NCBI GenBank assembly: GCA_910890315.1
Contig: CAJVGD010000010.1
Location: forward strand, 372,001 to 436,000
Length of the DNA stretch: 64,000 nt
Direction of reading: 5' to 3'
Origin: Serendipita indica DSM 11827
Lineage: Eukaryota > Basidiomycota > Agaricomycetes > Sebacinales > Serendipitaceae
Below, one piece after another: positions 11,601 to 24,235 of the stretch. The position numbers and the translations under genes are program-made. The notes below the pieces were generated by a model. That model searched no databases and was not told the origin of the DNA. It saw only the letters and a program-made list of their open reading frames with translations. The stretch's first letter is position 1, and the number at the start of each line of letters is the position of its first letter.

Positions 11601-12337
11601 GCGAGCCGACTTACCAATGGCACGGCCGGCGTCCTCTGCAGAAGCCAGCAAAACGGTTCCATAACCTCGACTGCGATTATCGGGTCCGAGAGAGACATCT
11701 GCTCGGAGGACGGTGCCTCCAGCCTTTCGGAAGAGATCCTTGAGGTCCTGCCATCGAACTCTATACGGTAGCTAAACAAGAGAGTCAATAGATGATCCGA
11801 TGGCCCATGCTTGGATGCCGACGCACGTTTCCTACAAACAACTGTGTGCGAGTGTCACGGCCAATGACTGGAGAGCGGCCACCGTTTGCAGCCCTCGCGT
11901 TTGCCGTGGCTTGTTGGATGACTTGCTCTATTGTCTCATCTGAAGGAATATCCCTGCTGGGCGAGGCACTCCTGGCTGTGGCAGCTGGCTGTGTGAAGCA
12001 AGTGGACAAGCGTCCTCAACGTCAGCGACGGCGTCACGCAAAAGGGCGCAAAATAAATGACTACGAACCGAATCTGATCGAAAGGACGCTGCCATTGCCC
12101 TCGTCAGAGATTTAGCCTGACTAAAAATTTTTGGGCAAAAGAGAGAGAGAGAGACTGTTTGTTAGCCGCTTGGCCTTGCTGGGCACGAGAAAGAGGGACG
12201 TACATGGAATTTTCTGGGTGTTTGTTATATGTACTGCACGCTGCACGAGATGCCTGGTGTGCAGCAAAATCACGAGCGTAGACGGTGGTGGCGGGCAGAG
12301 ATGATCTGGCTACGGGGGCAACAGACGTAGAATCCAC
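8689..12337 (-). CDS. RNA-binding protein with two RRM domains and long Pro/Ser/Gly-rich tail
   Basis: Multi-exon minus-strand gene. From the ATG at 12337, short exons lead to RRM1: RNP2 is QLFVGN, an intron follows, then LPYRVRWQDLKDLFRKAG, RNP1 SRGYGTVLLAS and FNGYVWQTRTLEVRPDR. RRM2 starts at TVHITN, an intron, WPSQYNALQLEQEFQSIGKI, then KCHAFVIYSSDHEAKQAV, an intron, and GVELLGRALVLQIGNG. The first RRM resembles the Gbp2/hnRNP M type used in mRNA handling. A tail of over 600 residues rich in Pro, Ser, Gly, Ala and Tyr follows, with one more intron near 9646-9553 (GTACCA donor, CTACAG acceptor) needed to stay in frame. A 70-nt intron (GTACTT to CGCAAG, about 11431-11362) explains the frame change before the poly-Ala run. 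The start exon is the least certain part. Confidence 0.78.
10522..10551. repeat. Hexanucleotide microsatellite in the RRM gene
   Basis: Five tandem copies of CAGTCG (the last is CAGTCA). On the coding strand this gives alternating Thr and Ala in the low-complexity tail of the RRM protein, so length changes would keep the frame. Confidence 0.85.
11317..11335. repeat. GCA trinucleotide run in the RRM gene
   Basis: Six GCA units; on the coding strand they read GCT/GCA-type alanines between the two RRM domains. Confidence 0.85.
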
Positions 12338-13463
12338 TAAATATCCACAGAAGAGTCTGGAATCACTGTGTGCTCACTCAGTACTCGTTCCGAGGTCGCA
12401 GCGTGCTTCAGCCTGCGATCTGGGGTCGGCTTTACTGATCGCTGTGTGCTCGTGGATTGGCCGCGGTTTCCTGTCGACTCGATACGCTTGTTTAAAATGC
12501 CGTTTTGCCGTCGTCACTGGCGGACTGGCGGACTGGCGGGCGTCGAGGGCGGCGCGGGGTCCAAGTTTGGGAGCAATTGGAGATCCGGAGTGTGGAGCCG
12601 TCGAGAGGAATTTGTTGCGATGCCAAAGGTTGGACTGGTCGTTTGCCTTGTTCACCGTCACGACGTCATCCGGCCAGTCTCGGCATTTGTGCACAAATAA
12701 CAAGTCTAGTCTAAGAGGTATCTAGGAATCACTACAACCGATAGCAAACCAGACCAAGAAACAAACGTCCGGCGACTCTACGGATATCATATGCGGTCTG
12801 TAATCCGAGCAAGGACCTTGTCAACTTTGATAGCGGTCGATAACCCCGACAGGGCCAGAGAAAGATTTTATCCCGATAAGCTGACCATCCCATACCCTAC
12901 GCCACTGCCATCCCATCGCCTTGAGGCACTAACAAACATCTAATAGCCCGATCCATGCATTTCTCCGGTCCACCATGGCGAGTTTCTCCATCCCCCCATC
13001 CCATCAGATGAATCATGGTTCCAAAACAGAGAAACAGGCAACGCTGGGTGGAGGTATGGTGCACCCGACCGATAAGGATTCTTCGCACCGGTCCAGGTGG
13101 GTGGATGTGCGCGATCCGAACCACCGTGTTTGCTTTTTCTGCGCGCTACGCTCCTTCGCCACGCGTCCAACAGGGTGCCGGTGTTTCCGATTTGATGATG
13201 TGAAATTTTAGCCCTGAAAGGTGCGCGCGCACAGAGCTCCTCAGTCCCGTAAAGCCAACCGAGATGAGATCGTTTGAGGGGCGTCGGTATACATTAAACA
13301 GAAAACTGGTTCATCGTCCATCCCATGCATGGGTGCGCATCGGGCGGGAGAAGGAACACACTCGAGCCGTTCCGTCGGTTCCTCCTGTCAATCAATAGGG
13401 GTGGGTGTCCTTTGCGATGAAAGACGAAGGCACGAGGCAATCATTCCTCCGACCGCCGGCGCT
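12338..13463. other. Intergenic region, no gene seen
   Basis: About 1.1 kb between the start of the RRM gene and the stop of the carrier gene. Overlapping open frames of 65-146 codons occur on both strands around 12.3-12.7 kb, none with recognisable motifs. Probably the promoter and long 5' leader of the RRM gene. Confidence 0.45.
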
Positions 13464-15747
13464 CTAGAGCCTCGAAAGCTCCATTCCAAGGAAGACGTAT
13501 ATAATAGTGGTGATGGGTGTCACCACACAATATGACCAGAATATCGTCTTGCTGATAAGACGCTCAAATGCATCACCAGATGCTGCTTGTGTAATCTGTT
13601 CCGAACAGCGAATCAAGGGCAGAGGGTACCACGGTTTGAATAAAGGAGACTGGTCAGCACTAAATGTCATTTGTCTCAGATTGGGGACACGAACCTGTGC
13701 TAGCGTCAATGCAGGAGGGCTGGACACGAAAAGGACGTTTGCAACCACGAACACAGGGCTGTATATCGAGTCAGCATACAGATCGCACGTCTGATAAGAA
13801 AAGAGACTGGCTCGGAGGCACGGCCCAAAAGTCCTGACCAGCGCAATCGAGATTCAGTCCGGGTAAGCAGATTAGACTCACTCATCGAATAGCCGCATAG
13901 TCGTTTGAGTCATCACCAGTGCCATGATTGGAAGAATGATCATTGGGGTGATGATCATTCGACTGAGTATCGCCACCAACACGGTCCGCGCCTCACCCTT
14001 GTGTTCGCCTTTCCTCGTCATTATGGGCCGTGGGATCGAGCCATCTACGCCATTCTCCTCTCCAGTTGCGTCAGAGTCGAGATGATTCGAACTCTTCGCC
14101 GCCTTGAAACGCTTTTTCAGCCCCTCCCACGACACACCGGTTGACGAGGTGCTGGCGCCAACGAGCGTCGTTGCATCGCTGACCGGTCGACTCATCGCTC
14201 TATGTTCTACCCCTCCATCTGCCCTTGAACGTTCTGGTACCATTGTGGTACGCTGTTGCGGGAGGTCCGTTTTCAGCCGATCGGCTGGTTCACTCGCCTC
14301 GTCGGTGCCCTCTCCTCTCCAGAAGTATCCGCCGAGCACGACAAGCGTGATAGGAATGGAACAATTTCCGGCCATGTTGATTGCTCCCTTGACGGGCTGC
14401 ATATGCACGTCCAACGTGTGTTGGAGAGGGGGAATGCATGCGACAATCAGAGACGCCAATGCAGAATAGAGTGGAGGTGTCATAAACTCTTTGAATCCTT
14501 TCCAAAAGCGTGCCATCCGAACTTTGGTCGATGCTACTACGTTGGACAGTGTCATACGCAACTTGGACACAGGAGCCGGAGCAGAAGGAGCCACCGGCGG
14601 TGGTGACTGAATTCGAGAAACCGGTAGGGATGTATGTGACATATTAGGGGTGTTAGGGAAGGAATAGAAGAAATGAGACTGTTTATTGACCAGTGGTGGG
14701 CGAGCAAATGGCATTGCGAGTGGCCGTGGTAGGCCTACTGGTTCAGCCGGCGGAGGGATAGAGCCACTGGATCGCTGCTTCATCGATTGTCTAAAGCGGT
14801 CCGCAGCAGTGAGTGTATCTGTGCTCTCAACCCCTTCATCGCCCGTTGAAGTAGTAGAGACTTGAGAACGTAGCGTCGTACTCGAGTAATCTCGGCGATG
14901 CATCGTGTCTGCTAGGAGTGGAGACCGCTCGCTCGATTCTGACGGCGAGTGAACAATTGGTGTTGGCGGGGCAGGCGCAACTTCTGGTTCGTCGTCTGCT
15001 TGGGCGAGAAGCTTGACACCGTAGCTCCATCGTAGCATCATTCCGAGAGTCGAATGCAAGACGAGATACGTAAGTGCGCGACCGAGCATTCCATCACGAG
15101 TATCGTCCTTGCCCCACTTTAATCCGTGAACAGTGACGACCAAGGACTGCATGAGAGCAATTGGGAGCGAGTTCGAGTTCATAAACATGGACGCGGCAAT
15201 GGCAAACGACCTATAGAGAACGGGCTCAGCGCGGAGAATGCACTCGGTCTACAGTGATTCATACCTCTGAGATCTCTTCAGTCGACATGCTTTCGCAAGA
15301 CCCCAGCTGACGGCCCAGCTTGTGAGGGTGACAATCACGAAAATGAGTGGCACAATCCACAGCTCCTTTAGCTTTGCCGGAGATAGGAAGAATGCGACTT
15401 TGGAGAAGAGGAGTGCGGGCGTGAATAGATTGATATTGAGGATGTTTAATTTCTAAGTGAATTCGTCGATCATTAGCACAAGTCAGAGCTCAAGCGCAGG
15501 ACAAACCTTTTGTGTCTTCTTGTCAAGCAGATTTCTCCTTGCAAGAATCCTTATCGGATGTCAGAACGACCCTCGGAAGAGCGCTGACACTTACCATCCA
15601 GCGAAACAAAGGATAAACACTTCGAGAATGGACTGGATTCGTTTGTCAATAAATTCACCGTATATAGAGTAGTGATTATACCTGGAAAACTGTCTTCAAC
15701 AATGGCAACGTCGTGTCTTTTGGGCCCTCCGAGACGGTGCGCGTCAT
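13464..15747 (-). CDS. Auxin efflux carrier-type (PIN-like/Ecm3-like) membrane transporter
   Basis: Seven or so exons from the ATG at 15747. The N-terminal half has helices SILEVFILCFAGWILARR, LNILNINLFTPALLFSKVAF, IVPLIFVIVTLTSWAVSW, SFAIAASMFMNSNSLPIALM and LVLHSTLGMMLRWSYG; the C-terminal half has PLYSALASLIVACIPPLQ, GAINMAGNCSIPITLVVLGG, the MIITPMIILPIMALV helix, PVFVVANVLFVSSPPALTLA and WSYCVVTPITTIIYVFLGM. The two bundles are split by a long hydrophilic Ser/Pro loop, the layout typical of fungal members of the membrane transport protein family (PF03547). The NSNSLP and NCSIP turns are the characteristic broken-helix positions. In yeast and Schizosaccharomyces, members sit in ER or other inner membranes; the substrate here is unknown. 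Exon junctions keep the frame throughout. Confidence 0.8.
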
Positions 15748-15989
15748 AGCGGTTCGAATATGCCGTAGCGCAGAGAAGTCTTCGTTCTACGTGTAGGGGA
15801 CTTGAAGAATATACTAATACAAATGAATGAGGATAAAAGCACGTCTGGTGGTCGGGACCAAGTTCAGAACCGATGAGCGAAAGCCAAGCAAACGTGTGTG
15901 GAGAGCCTAGACGCGGCTCCGTGTTCGCGAGCCTGCAAGCTATTACGCCAGTCCTATAGATACGTCAAAAAGTATGTACATTGATATTC

Positions 15990-17267
15990 TCAGATATCGT
16001 CCCAGTCGCCGTTGATCATATCCCAGCAAGTATACACACGAGAAGGCTGTTCTCGTACCCAACCATCCCGAAGAATCCAAATATGTCGATATGTACCGTC
16101 AATATGCACCTTTCGAAGATTTTTGTGCAGAAATATCATCTCCTGAAGCAGTGAAGAAGTCCAGGGGTCGGGGAAACGACTATCAAAGAGGCCGGTAATG
16201 TCGAGCGACTCGAGGCGGCGTAGCATCGAGAAGTCGGCCAGTGCCGAGATAATCTCATGTTTCTGCAGCCATGAGCGGGAGGTAAGGGTGAGATAGGAGA
16301 CGACTTACCCCAGCCTGTCGCAATACAATGCGACCCAGATGGCGGAGATTACGAAACGTGTCCGGGAACAGACGCATCGAGCACATCAGCTCCACATGAA
16401 CGTCGTGGAAGCTCAGATACGTAAGCTTCAGAGTTGAAGCGTGCGCGACGATCCCTCTGAATATCTCCGGTGAGACCGTGGATGTAACACGTGATATGTT
16501 TCGGTGAGCGAGGGTGGCCATGGACAGATTCATGTCGTGTATATCGAGTGTAGCGACGTTCGGCGGGATGTCCTCGATTTGGAATCCGTCTAGTGAATTG
16601 ATCCTCCACGACAGATAGGTTACCGTCCGCATACACGGCGCCCTAAGTATCCTAGTGAACTTGTTGTCTTCATTTGGGCTATTGCAGTGACAATGGACCG
16701 TCGACCGGCGCAGCTGAAATGGACCGTTGGCGAGATAAGAATGCCTTCCGACCGCCGTCTCGGCCATACTCAAACAGAGGACACAGTAGATGTCTAGGTC
16801 CTGTAGCTTTGGAAGGTGCATCAGGGCCTCTCCAAGCAAGGCGTCGAGTCTGTCACACCCGCAGCGCCGATCGGCCTCGGTTCCGCCTCGTCGACAAGTT
16901 TTGGCGGCCCATAGTTTGATTTCAAGTCTGGTAATGTACGACGCGATCCTCGACGTCTGTACCGTCTGCAAGAAGCGCACCTGGTCTGGGTAGCACTTCC
17001 ATCCCATTAGGCGTATTTCTGCCAGCAGACGGGTTGTGCTACAAGCGAAAAGGTTCGAGACACTCTCGTAAGCGAGCGCAGGTCCTTCTTGTCAACATAG
17101 GTCACGATAAGTATCAGTAACTCGGTCGGAAGTGTCGGTCCTTTGCGTTTCGGAGGAGCTACAAGGCATAAAATATCGATAAATAGTTAACAGTAACACT
17201 ACGTACGCTTGAGGCTGAAATGTCGTGACTTGAGTAACCAAGACCTCAGTCGTTCGAGGAGGTTCAT
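15990..17267 (-). CDS. F-box-like protein with leucine-rich C-terminal part, possible frame break
   Basis: Exon 1 (MNLLERLRSWLLKSR...) starts at 17267; after a short intron comes an F-box-like segment (LPTELLILIVTYVDKKDLRSL, then TRVSRTFSLVAQPV). The large exon that follows (about 17007-16310) and the last exon (KHEIISALADFSMLRRLESL to the stop at 15990) contain irregular leucine-rich stretches of the type seen in basidiomycete F-box/LRR proteins, which recruit targets to SCF ubiquitin ligases. Near 17030 the frame of the F-box and the frame of the downstream part (LLAEIRLMGWKCYPD) differ by one base and no intron of normal size bridges them. This is either a recent one-base deletion, an assembly error, or translation from the internal Met at 17007. 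Confidence 0.55.
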
Positions 17268-17494
17268 GCTAATTTTTGAGTCCAAAGCGCGATCACTGCC
17301 ACCAGCAACCTGTCAAGCCCATTGATACGTTCAAGTTGTTCAACCAGAGCTCAGTAACATCTCATAATCAAGTACATCCTACAGGATTGACTACCAAAAC
17401 TTGCCAAAAACGCTCGTTCGACCGTACAAACTCGCCACCGAAGACCCTCCGAACAACATACCAACGCCTTCCTGTATCGCAACGCTCACCGGCC

Positions 17495-19945
17495 TCATCG
17501 GAGCACTATCCCATACATGAGGTGCCGGCTCAACCAACGTCTCGTCAACCCTTGCTCTCGTCCCGTTCCGAGCAGTCGTCGCAACTCTGCCTGTCCTGGA
17601 TCGACAGCGGAAAGATCTCGTTCGAGTCTTGACGGCTGTCGTGGGCCCGAGCGCGCAGCCGATAGCTCATCCCAATCTGGTGAATAGAAAGCGGCTTTTG
17701 CTGCCTGTAATCGCTCGAGTATGTTCGTGTACAGCTCAATTTCCCCATTGAGATGTTCCAATGTCAGTCGCTCAAAGTCCTCCTGCTTTTGACTGTGGTA
17801 GGTTGAGAATTCAGACATGGTCGTATTGAGGACCGTCTCGCATCTCCCGGATATCTCGTCCACAGGTTCGGCGTTCTTCAGGGCACTCTTGTATCGGGAC
17901 AGGGTCGACTTATGAGTGTCAATCACGGGCTACGAAATGTTAGCAAGATGTGACGAAAGGTCGACGACACTTACGGCGTATAAAACTGCAGGGTGGGCAA
18001 CATCCTTGAGCGATTCATGTGTCACTAACTGTGTTCGTTTAGCCTATGCATAGTCAGTACTTGCATTGGCAAGCAACGACTAAATACATTGTCCTCTTGA
18101 AGATCTGCAATCGTTTGCAGTGCTTCTGCCGTCTTTTGTATCGCTTTGGTCAGTCTTAGGCACTCTGTAGTGAGTTAGAAGATGAATGGAAACATCTGAG
18201 ACTGACCATCGCAGTGCTCTCGCCAGCACCACGCTCCTTCGGCATTCAGCAAGCCAGCTCTCGAGGTATCCTCCTCTTCTTCCTCGTCCTCCAGATTCCC
18301 GTTGTTTTGCGAAATTTGCGGAGTTGCAAGAGGGGTTGACGTGATCAGTGACATGAGTGAATACGAGAATAACCGCTGGTATCTTGCAAGTTCTGCAGCG
18401 TCACTCGTCAGATTTGCCGAGGATCACGATATTGATTTACCCATGCGAGCCATCCTTAGACTAGTAAACATACCGCGAAGGCCTTGGACGCCCTTTCCGA
18501 CTGCCTTGAGATGTCGACTGAACCTTTCGACCGACTCGGCTGCATCTTCTGCGTCTAGATTGAAAGCAGGATGGAAGACCTTGGCATAGAACTGAGGACC
18601 CGCTGGTGGGAGGGCAAGATGATGCGGGAGCCTCTTTCGCCACTCCTTTGAAATGGGTAAGCAAGGGTTTCCAATCAGCAGAACTTACAATCTCGCTCTC
18701 GCAACTGAGGAAGAAGGTCAAAACTTCAGCATAGCGGGCAATAGGATGGCGAATGACCCGGTTCAAGTAGCGCTCGAGGTCGCCGCGTCGTGCTTCGACA
18801 AAGTCTTCGCTGAATCGACCAGCGTACTGCTTCTCCGGAAGTGGAGGTAGTGCGATTCCAGGTAGTCGCTTGGTAAGAGCAGTATGCAGGAAAACGAAAT
18901 GTGAGAATCGACGATGAACGGATATGCGCTTCGGAGAGCCGGGTGGCTCGTCCTCTTCTTCCTCGTCTTTCTCTATCCCCTCCGGCGGGGATATGAAAAC
19001 GGATGTGACAGTGTATACAGTGTACGAGCCGGAGAGTGTTGACGAGCGCTTGGAGGGCGAGTGCACCAACACCTTGAATTCTGGAAGCTTTGGTTTCCAA
19101 ACTGGACCTTCATCGACAAAATGCTGATCAGCTTCTTGCGACGCTTCGGCTTGGATTCGTTCTTCCTCTTGCTCGGCGTCGGTGAGCTCTCGTTCATGTC
19201 GAGGCGAGACGTGCGAAGGAGAAGTGGGACCAATGTCTTGTGCAGATCCATGAAGAACCCATTCCTCTGCGCCAGAGGTGACGAAGCTTGAGAACCGGTT
19301 CAGGCTTTTGCCACCCAGTAGACTCTGGCGGAAGTTTGGGAGGCCATATGTCCATTCTCCTGTTCGTTGATTCGCAAGCGGGGGTGGCGTTGTCGACCGT
19401 GGTGTAGAGTCGTTCGGGCCTATTGTGTTATTTGAGCCGTCTTTCTTGTGTAATGTTGTGAAATCTGTCGTAAACTAAAGTTATCAGTACCAAAGTTGAT
19501 GATTGCAAAGGAATGCAGGCTAAGAATGAAAACTGCGCTCGCTCACAGTATAATATGTAGCTGGGACTAGTCCGGCTTCACCATCGATCGTCACAAGACT
19601 CCAACCGTCTGGTAGACTCTCCTTGAGTACAATAATATTGTCTCCAGCTTTCATAGTTCTGGCAGTGGCCAAGAATCAGAGCCACAGCGACCCACTGGCG
19701 GGCGAACTTGCTCACAGTTCACGGAAATCGGCCCTCCCTTCGAAATCATACAACGCTCTTGCTGGTCTTCCTTCTGGTACCGGCTCTTTCTCATCATCAG
19801 AGACGGATTGGTAGGTTGATGTCCTCTCGAGATGCTCTGTCCATGCGGTGGATGCATTGAGACCAGCGTCGAATTCGGATCCTGGTCTCAAGAACGTGTT
19901 ATCTGCTGCGGGAGGAGTCAGTAGCTGGCCAGCCTGGTTCTCCAT
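17495..19945 (-). CDS. Sorting nexin with SH3, PX and BAR domains
   Basis: From the ATG at 19945: an SH3 domain split by an intron (ARALYDFEGRADFRELTMKA, then GDNIIVLKESLPDGWSLV and GEAGLVPATYY), a Ser/Thr-rich linker, a PX domain (SGSYTVYTVTSVFISPPEG, then the phosphoinositide pocket VHRRFSHFVFLHTAL, LPPLPEKQYAGRF and RRGDLERYLNRVIRHP), then an alpha-helical region starting YAKVFHPAFNLDAEDAAESV and running to DEISGRCETVLNTTMSEFST that fits a BAR dimer. The order SH3-PX-BAR is that of the SNX9/18/33 group, which bind PI(4,5)P2 or PI3P membranes and bend them during endocytosis. About 140 bp separate its start from the divergent oxidoreductase gene. The exact exon ends between 18460 and 17926 are less certain. 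Confidence 0.78.
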
Positions 19946-20085
19946 GCGGGCCGCCTGTGGGCGAGGTCAAGAACAGGTTGCTCCCTCCCTTGCCCCGCAC
20001 ACATTCCTCGAGGGGTTCTGCGATTGACCACACCTATTTATCTACTACTTAATTGTTCATAACATCAAGGATATCCTTATTTAGC

Positions 20086-21645
20086 ATGCATATCTCTCAA
20101 GGTGACGAATTTGCTCAGACCTAGGTTTACCCGTTCACTTATACTGCGCATAGATGAGCTGGATGCAGAAATCATCGCATCACAGGTCCAACTTCCATGT
20201 GGAATTCGAGTTCAAAACCGCCTTGTCAAGGTGCATTACTCCCTAAAATTTCTCAGACTGGTGATTCACGGGCTCAAAACAGGTTGCAATGTATGAACAC
20301 TTGGCAAAACTAGGGTCTGGACCTCCTAATTATCGGCACCTCGCGCTTTACTCTACCTGGGCCCAAGGCGGATGGGGCATGATTATCACCGGCAATGTCC
20401 AAGTCGCCCCAGACCATCTTGGTCTTGGTGCCGATCTCTGCATACCTCGTCTCGGATCTCAGTACGACATTGCACCGTGGACGCAACTAGCAATTGCAAG
20501 CCATGCTTGTCCGTCAAATGAGCAGCCGGCAGTCGTAATCATGCAGCTTTGTCATGTGGGTCGACAGTCACCTCGCTTCATTGGGGGTAGGTGGCCTTGG
20601 TCGCGTCCTTTGGCTCCCAGCGCGAGGAAAGTCGGCGATAGCCTCTCGGAGCCTTTCATTTCAAAAGCTCTCTACTGGGCCTTGTTCCAGGAGCCAAAGG
20701 TCATGGATGAAACAGACATAGAAATGGCGATAGAGCAGTTTGTATTCGGTGCGAAAATCGCTTTAGAGGCAGGTTTTGACGGCGTCCAACTCCATGGGTC
20801 GCACGGTTATCTCATCACTCAATTTATATCACCAAAGGTACGCGTCATCATTCGTCCCTACATGGGCTCACTCCGTCAAGACGAATCAGCGGACCGATGC
20901 GTACTCGAATCCCCTTCATTTCCTACACAGAATCGTCAAACGAATCCGTGCAATTGTTCCGCCGACATTTATCCTTTCTGTGAAGTTGAATGCTGCGGAT
21001 TATGTCGAGGGTGGCTTGACTGAAGATCAAAGCCTCGAACACATCAAGGAGATAGCAGCGTGGCAAATGTTTGACATGATAGAGATTAGTGGCGGAGATT
21101 ATGAGAATCCTGGTATGCGCTTCTCTACTATCTGGATCCCTTCGCTTGACGTCGCTCCTTTAGAATTCATGGCTTCCAAACGTCAAGCCTTTTTCTCGCA
21201 GTTTGCACGGCTTGCGAATGAAGCAGTATCCAAGCCCCCCAAACTTCTAGTATCCAACTCGTATAAGCCGCCTCTTATCCTGTTGACGGGCTCGCTACGA
21301 GGGCGATCATCTATTGCGGCCGTGCTCCACAACCAACACGCCTCACTCATAGGCCTCGCCAGACCATCTGTCGTACTCCCAGACTATCCACGCTACCTCA
21401 TGGACTCTAGTTGCCCCTCGGCCCACGTCCCAACTCCCTTCGAACCAACCTTGCCCAAGCTGTCCATTTCAAAACTAGCAGGCGCCAGTGTCAATACCAT
21501 GTGGTACTGTTATGAGATGGGTCGACTTTCCCACCTGGGTAGTTCTGCATACCGGCCATCAAAGGTACCTGCGCTGTGGCGCGTCGTACATTGTTACCTG
21601 ACCGCGTTATTTCTATGGCTGCTCCACTGGTTTCGAGCTATATAG
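20086..21645 (+). CDS. Old Yellow Enzyme-like NADH:flavin oxidoreductase
   Basis: Exons 20086-20101, 20154-20230, 20283-20837, 20881-21112 and 21164-21645 give 453 codons; the first exon is 16 bases and its intron (20102-20153) rescues the frame (M-H-I-S-Q-D-E-L). FMN-binding TIM-barrel landmarks: NRLVKVAMYEHLA, WAQGGWGMIITGNVQV, VIMQLCHVGRQSP, GFDGVQLHGSHGYLITQFIS (His active-site region), TNQRTDAYSNP, and the late phosphate-binding strands LILLTGSLRGR and ASLIGLARPSVVLP. Family knowledge: these flavoenzymes reduce activated C=C bonds of enones with NAD(P)H. The C-terminus ends in a hydrophobic segment (YLTALFLWLLHWF), which suggests a membrane anchor, an uncommon trait for soluble OYEs but seen in some fungal relatives. 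Pathway unknown. Confidence 0.82.
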
Positions 21646-21742
21646 AGGAGATGGCACATCGCATTATATGACGCAGTTTTTTTTTTTTTACATAAACCCG
21701 AGGGATAATGGAGAAAGAATACGAGCGGATACAGAGGAACCA

Positions 21743-24235
21743 TTATGACAAACGTGGTGATGGCATGAGTGGATGAATCGAGACGGGTTCGTGGTACTCC
21801 AACATATCTCTCTCCCTCTGGCGGCTTCTCCCTGTGTCTGCAGTTGCAGGACGTCGTTGGGAGCTGTAAACTTCAGAGCTATTCGAGCGACCACCATTAG
21901 CGGATGATCCCAGGAGACTACCCTGTCCGATATCTCCACTTGCGCTATTAGATCGTCGGGTTTGCAAAGGTCGCGTTCCGGATCCCACATCGTTGAAGCG
22001 CCTACCGGTGGCTTCATAGGCATTATTGTCTTCAAATATGGTCACCGTAGTCTGTCGGTGGATATGAACAGGGGCACTGGGTGGCATGGGAGTGTTTTTT
22101 TGCGTCCAAGATAATCGCCGCATCGGTGTATGAGGCGATAGTGTGCGTTGGGGTGGGTACAATGCACCTCTTCTCTCTTCGTCTTCTGGAGTATGAAGAC
22201 GATTCGTATAGGCATGATTGAGAGTGGGAAGGGCATACTCTTCATCTTTGTCGTTCTCCTCCTCCATAAAGTCCTCCTTGGTCTTGGTATGAAGAGCAAT
22301 CGCATCATTGTCGGTAGTACTTTGATGGGATTTGGTCTGACCCGATGAGTGTGACTGTGTATTGCTCGATGGGAACACGGAGCTACGACTTCCAGTTCCT
22401 GTAATCACAACACCTGCGCCCGCACCACGAGGGAGTACGACCATGCCCCCACCACTCCCAACCCCACCACTGAGCCCTCGCGAGTGGGAATTGGAACTCG
22501 AGGCGCCGATACGAGAATTAGAAAGTCCCATTTGGGATCCTCTCACGACTTCTTGCGAGGTGACCATTCCGCGGAGGGAGAGTACGAGGCGTGTGCAAGC
22601 GACTGATGTGATGGGGACGATAATGAGGCCGTTTGCGAGAGGAAAGTACATCTAATAATAAAATTAGTCTATAGTCCTGAATTCATGAACTCATACTCAC
22701 GCCGCCGGCAAACGGTGCCAACATTGTGACGGCAAGGATCACTGCGTCAAGTCAGCGCAATTAGCTGAGGGAGAGGGTTCAAACGTACTCAGTACGATAA
22801 AGTAGTAAAATGTTCCTCTACATTGTTATGAGTCCCACGCAGAACGAAAAATGGAAATTCTCACTGTTTGAGCAAAGCAGTCAAGATTGGCGTTCGAGCT
22901 GCACTCCGTGACTTTTCCCATGCTTTGTAGATTAGCATGGAGAAGAAGATGCTCTACAAATATGTCATCAAACAACGACATGGAAGGTGAATTATACTCA
23001 CCTCTGCAATGCAGACAATCCCGTAAATGAAGAACATCTCCCCGGGCGCCGGTTTCGAGCAACCATTTTCACCATATGATGCTATTGAGAGTAAGCTTCG
23101 CATTCAATTGCTGCTAAGGAGGATGGACCCACGCGGTCGAACAAAGGGGAGGTTTGTCTGTGTGCGCAATAAGCCACATGGAACAAAGAAGGTGGCGAGA
23201 TGAGACATACGTGGGGTTGGAGATACTTTACGGCAAGAGCCAACGCGAGGGCGACGGCGTAAAACGACCATAGCGCAATGCCTACCCATTTATTGCGGGA
23301 ATAGATAACCCACACGCGCAATAGAAGAATGATCTCGACGACAGCGACGTTGATCTATTTGTCCAACCGTCAGAATCATCGCTAGAAATGCCAGAAATAG
23401 AGATAAGAATGGGAATACGCACCACACCCGTGAATCCGGTCGTGCTGAGGAGTCGAAAGTTGCAACTAGTTAAGGTTTCGATCAGTAAACGAGGCCTCGG
23501 AGACACATCTTCGGATGTGGCGATACGTACTCCTTTATGGTTCCGGAAGAGGGCCGTCGAGATATGGGGGAACCCGTAACGCGTGAATTACGAATGCGAG
23601 TCGAGTGGGTGGAGGGCGAAATAGAGTCGGGAATGGCATCCAGGCACGACGAGTATCGGCGAAAAGCGGCATGCGACAGGTCGTTGGACATGAGCATCAA
23701 GGGTGATCTGAATAGATAGCAACCAGGACGTACAAGTGGGTTATGGATGGCCCGAGAGAACACGCTGAAGCGTGCAGACAGGGTGAACAAGGGAAGATAG
23801 CGGTTCTAGTTTGGGGTGTCAATGTCATGTCGAAACAGGTCGATTGGAGGAATGCGAGGTTCTCGTGTGATTTCTACCGGCGATTCCTGTCCGCCGCAGG
23901 AGGAGAAACTTACCAGAGCGAACAGGACCTTGACGGTGCGTAGACGTGGTTTCTGTTTCCACATGTAGTTCCATTCGTCTTCACTACGATGAGAGGTGAG
24001 ACTTTTAGATCACGGTTAATAGCCACGATGGACTGACGCCGTACAGAACCAATCGTAGATGAGAAGGGCAATCCCCGCAACGAGAAGCTATCGAAACATG
24101 CAGGATTAGCCATAGCTCCGCCTACTAGAACGATATACATACGTATTGGCCTGCCTTTGAACGAGATACAAAGAGCTCTAGATCTTGCAAAGAGATGCCA
24201 AGTTTGGCCAGTGTCTCCTCTTCGTATGTTACCAT
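21743..24235 (-). CDS. Seven-transmembrane DUF6533-type protein
   Basis: A many-exon minus-strand gene. The N-terminal exons read MVTYEEETLAKLGISLQDL, then LLVAGIALLIYDWFCT, SEDEWNYMWKQKPRLRTVKV and LFALNRYLPLFTL, the usual order of the basidiomycete DUF6533 domain. Further hydrophobic helices follow (VVEIILLLRVWVIYSR, GIALWSFYAVALALALAVKY, EMFFIYGIVCIAE, YYFIVILAVTMLAPFAGG, LANGLIIVPITSVACTRLVL), so the total is about seven. The last exon is a long cytoplasmic tail rich in Ser, Gly and Thr, ending at 21743. An upstream in-frame ATG at 24313 is possible. These proteins have a GPCR-like layout but no proven ligand or role. The gene is convergent with the OYE-like gene, 97 bp apart. Confidence 0.7.
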
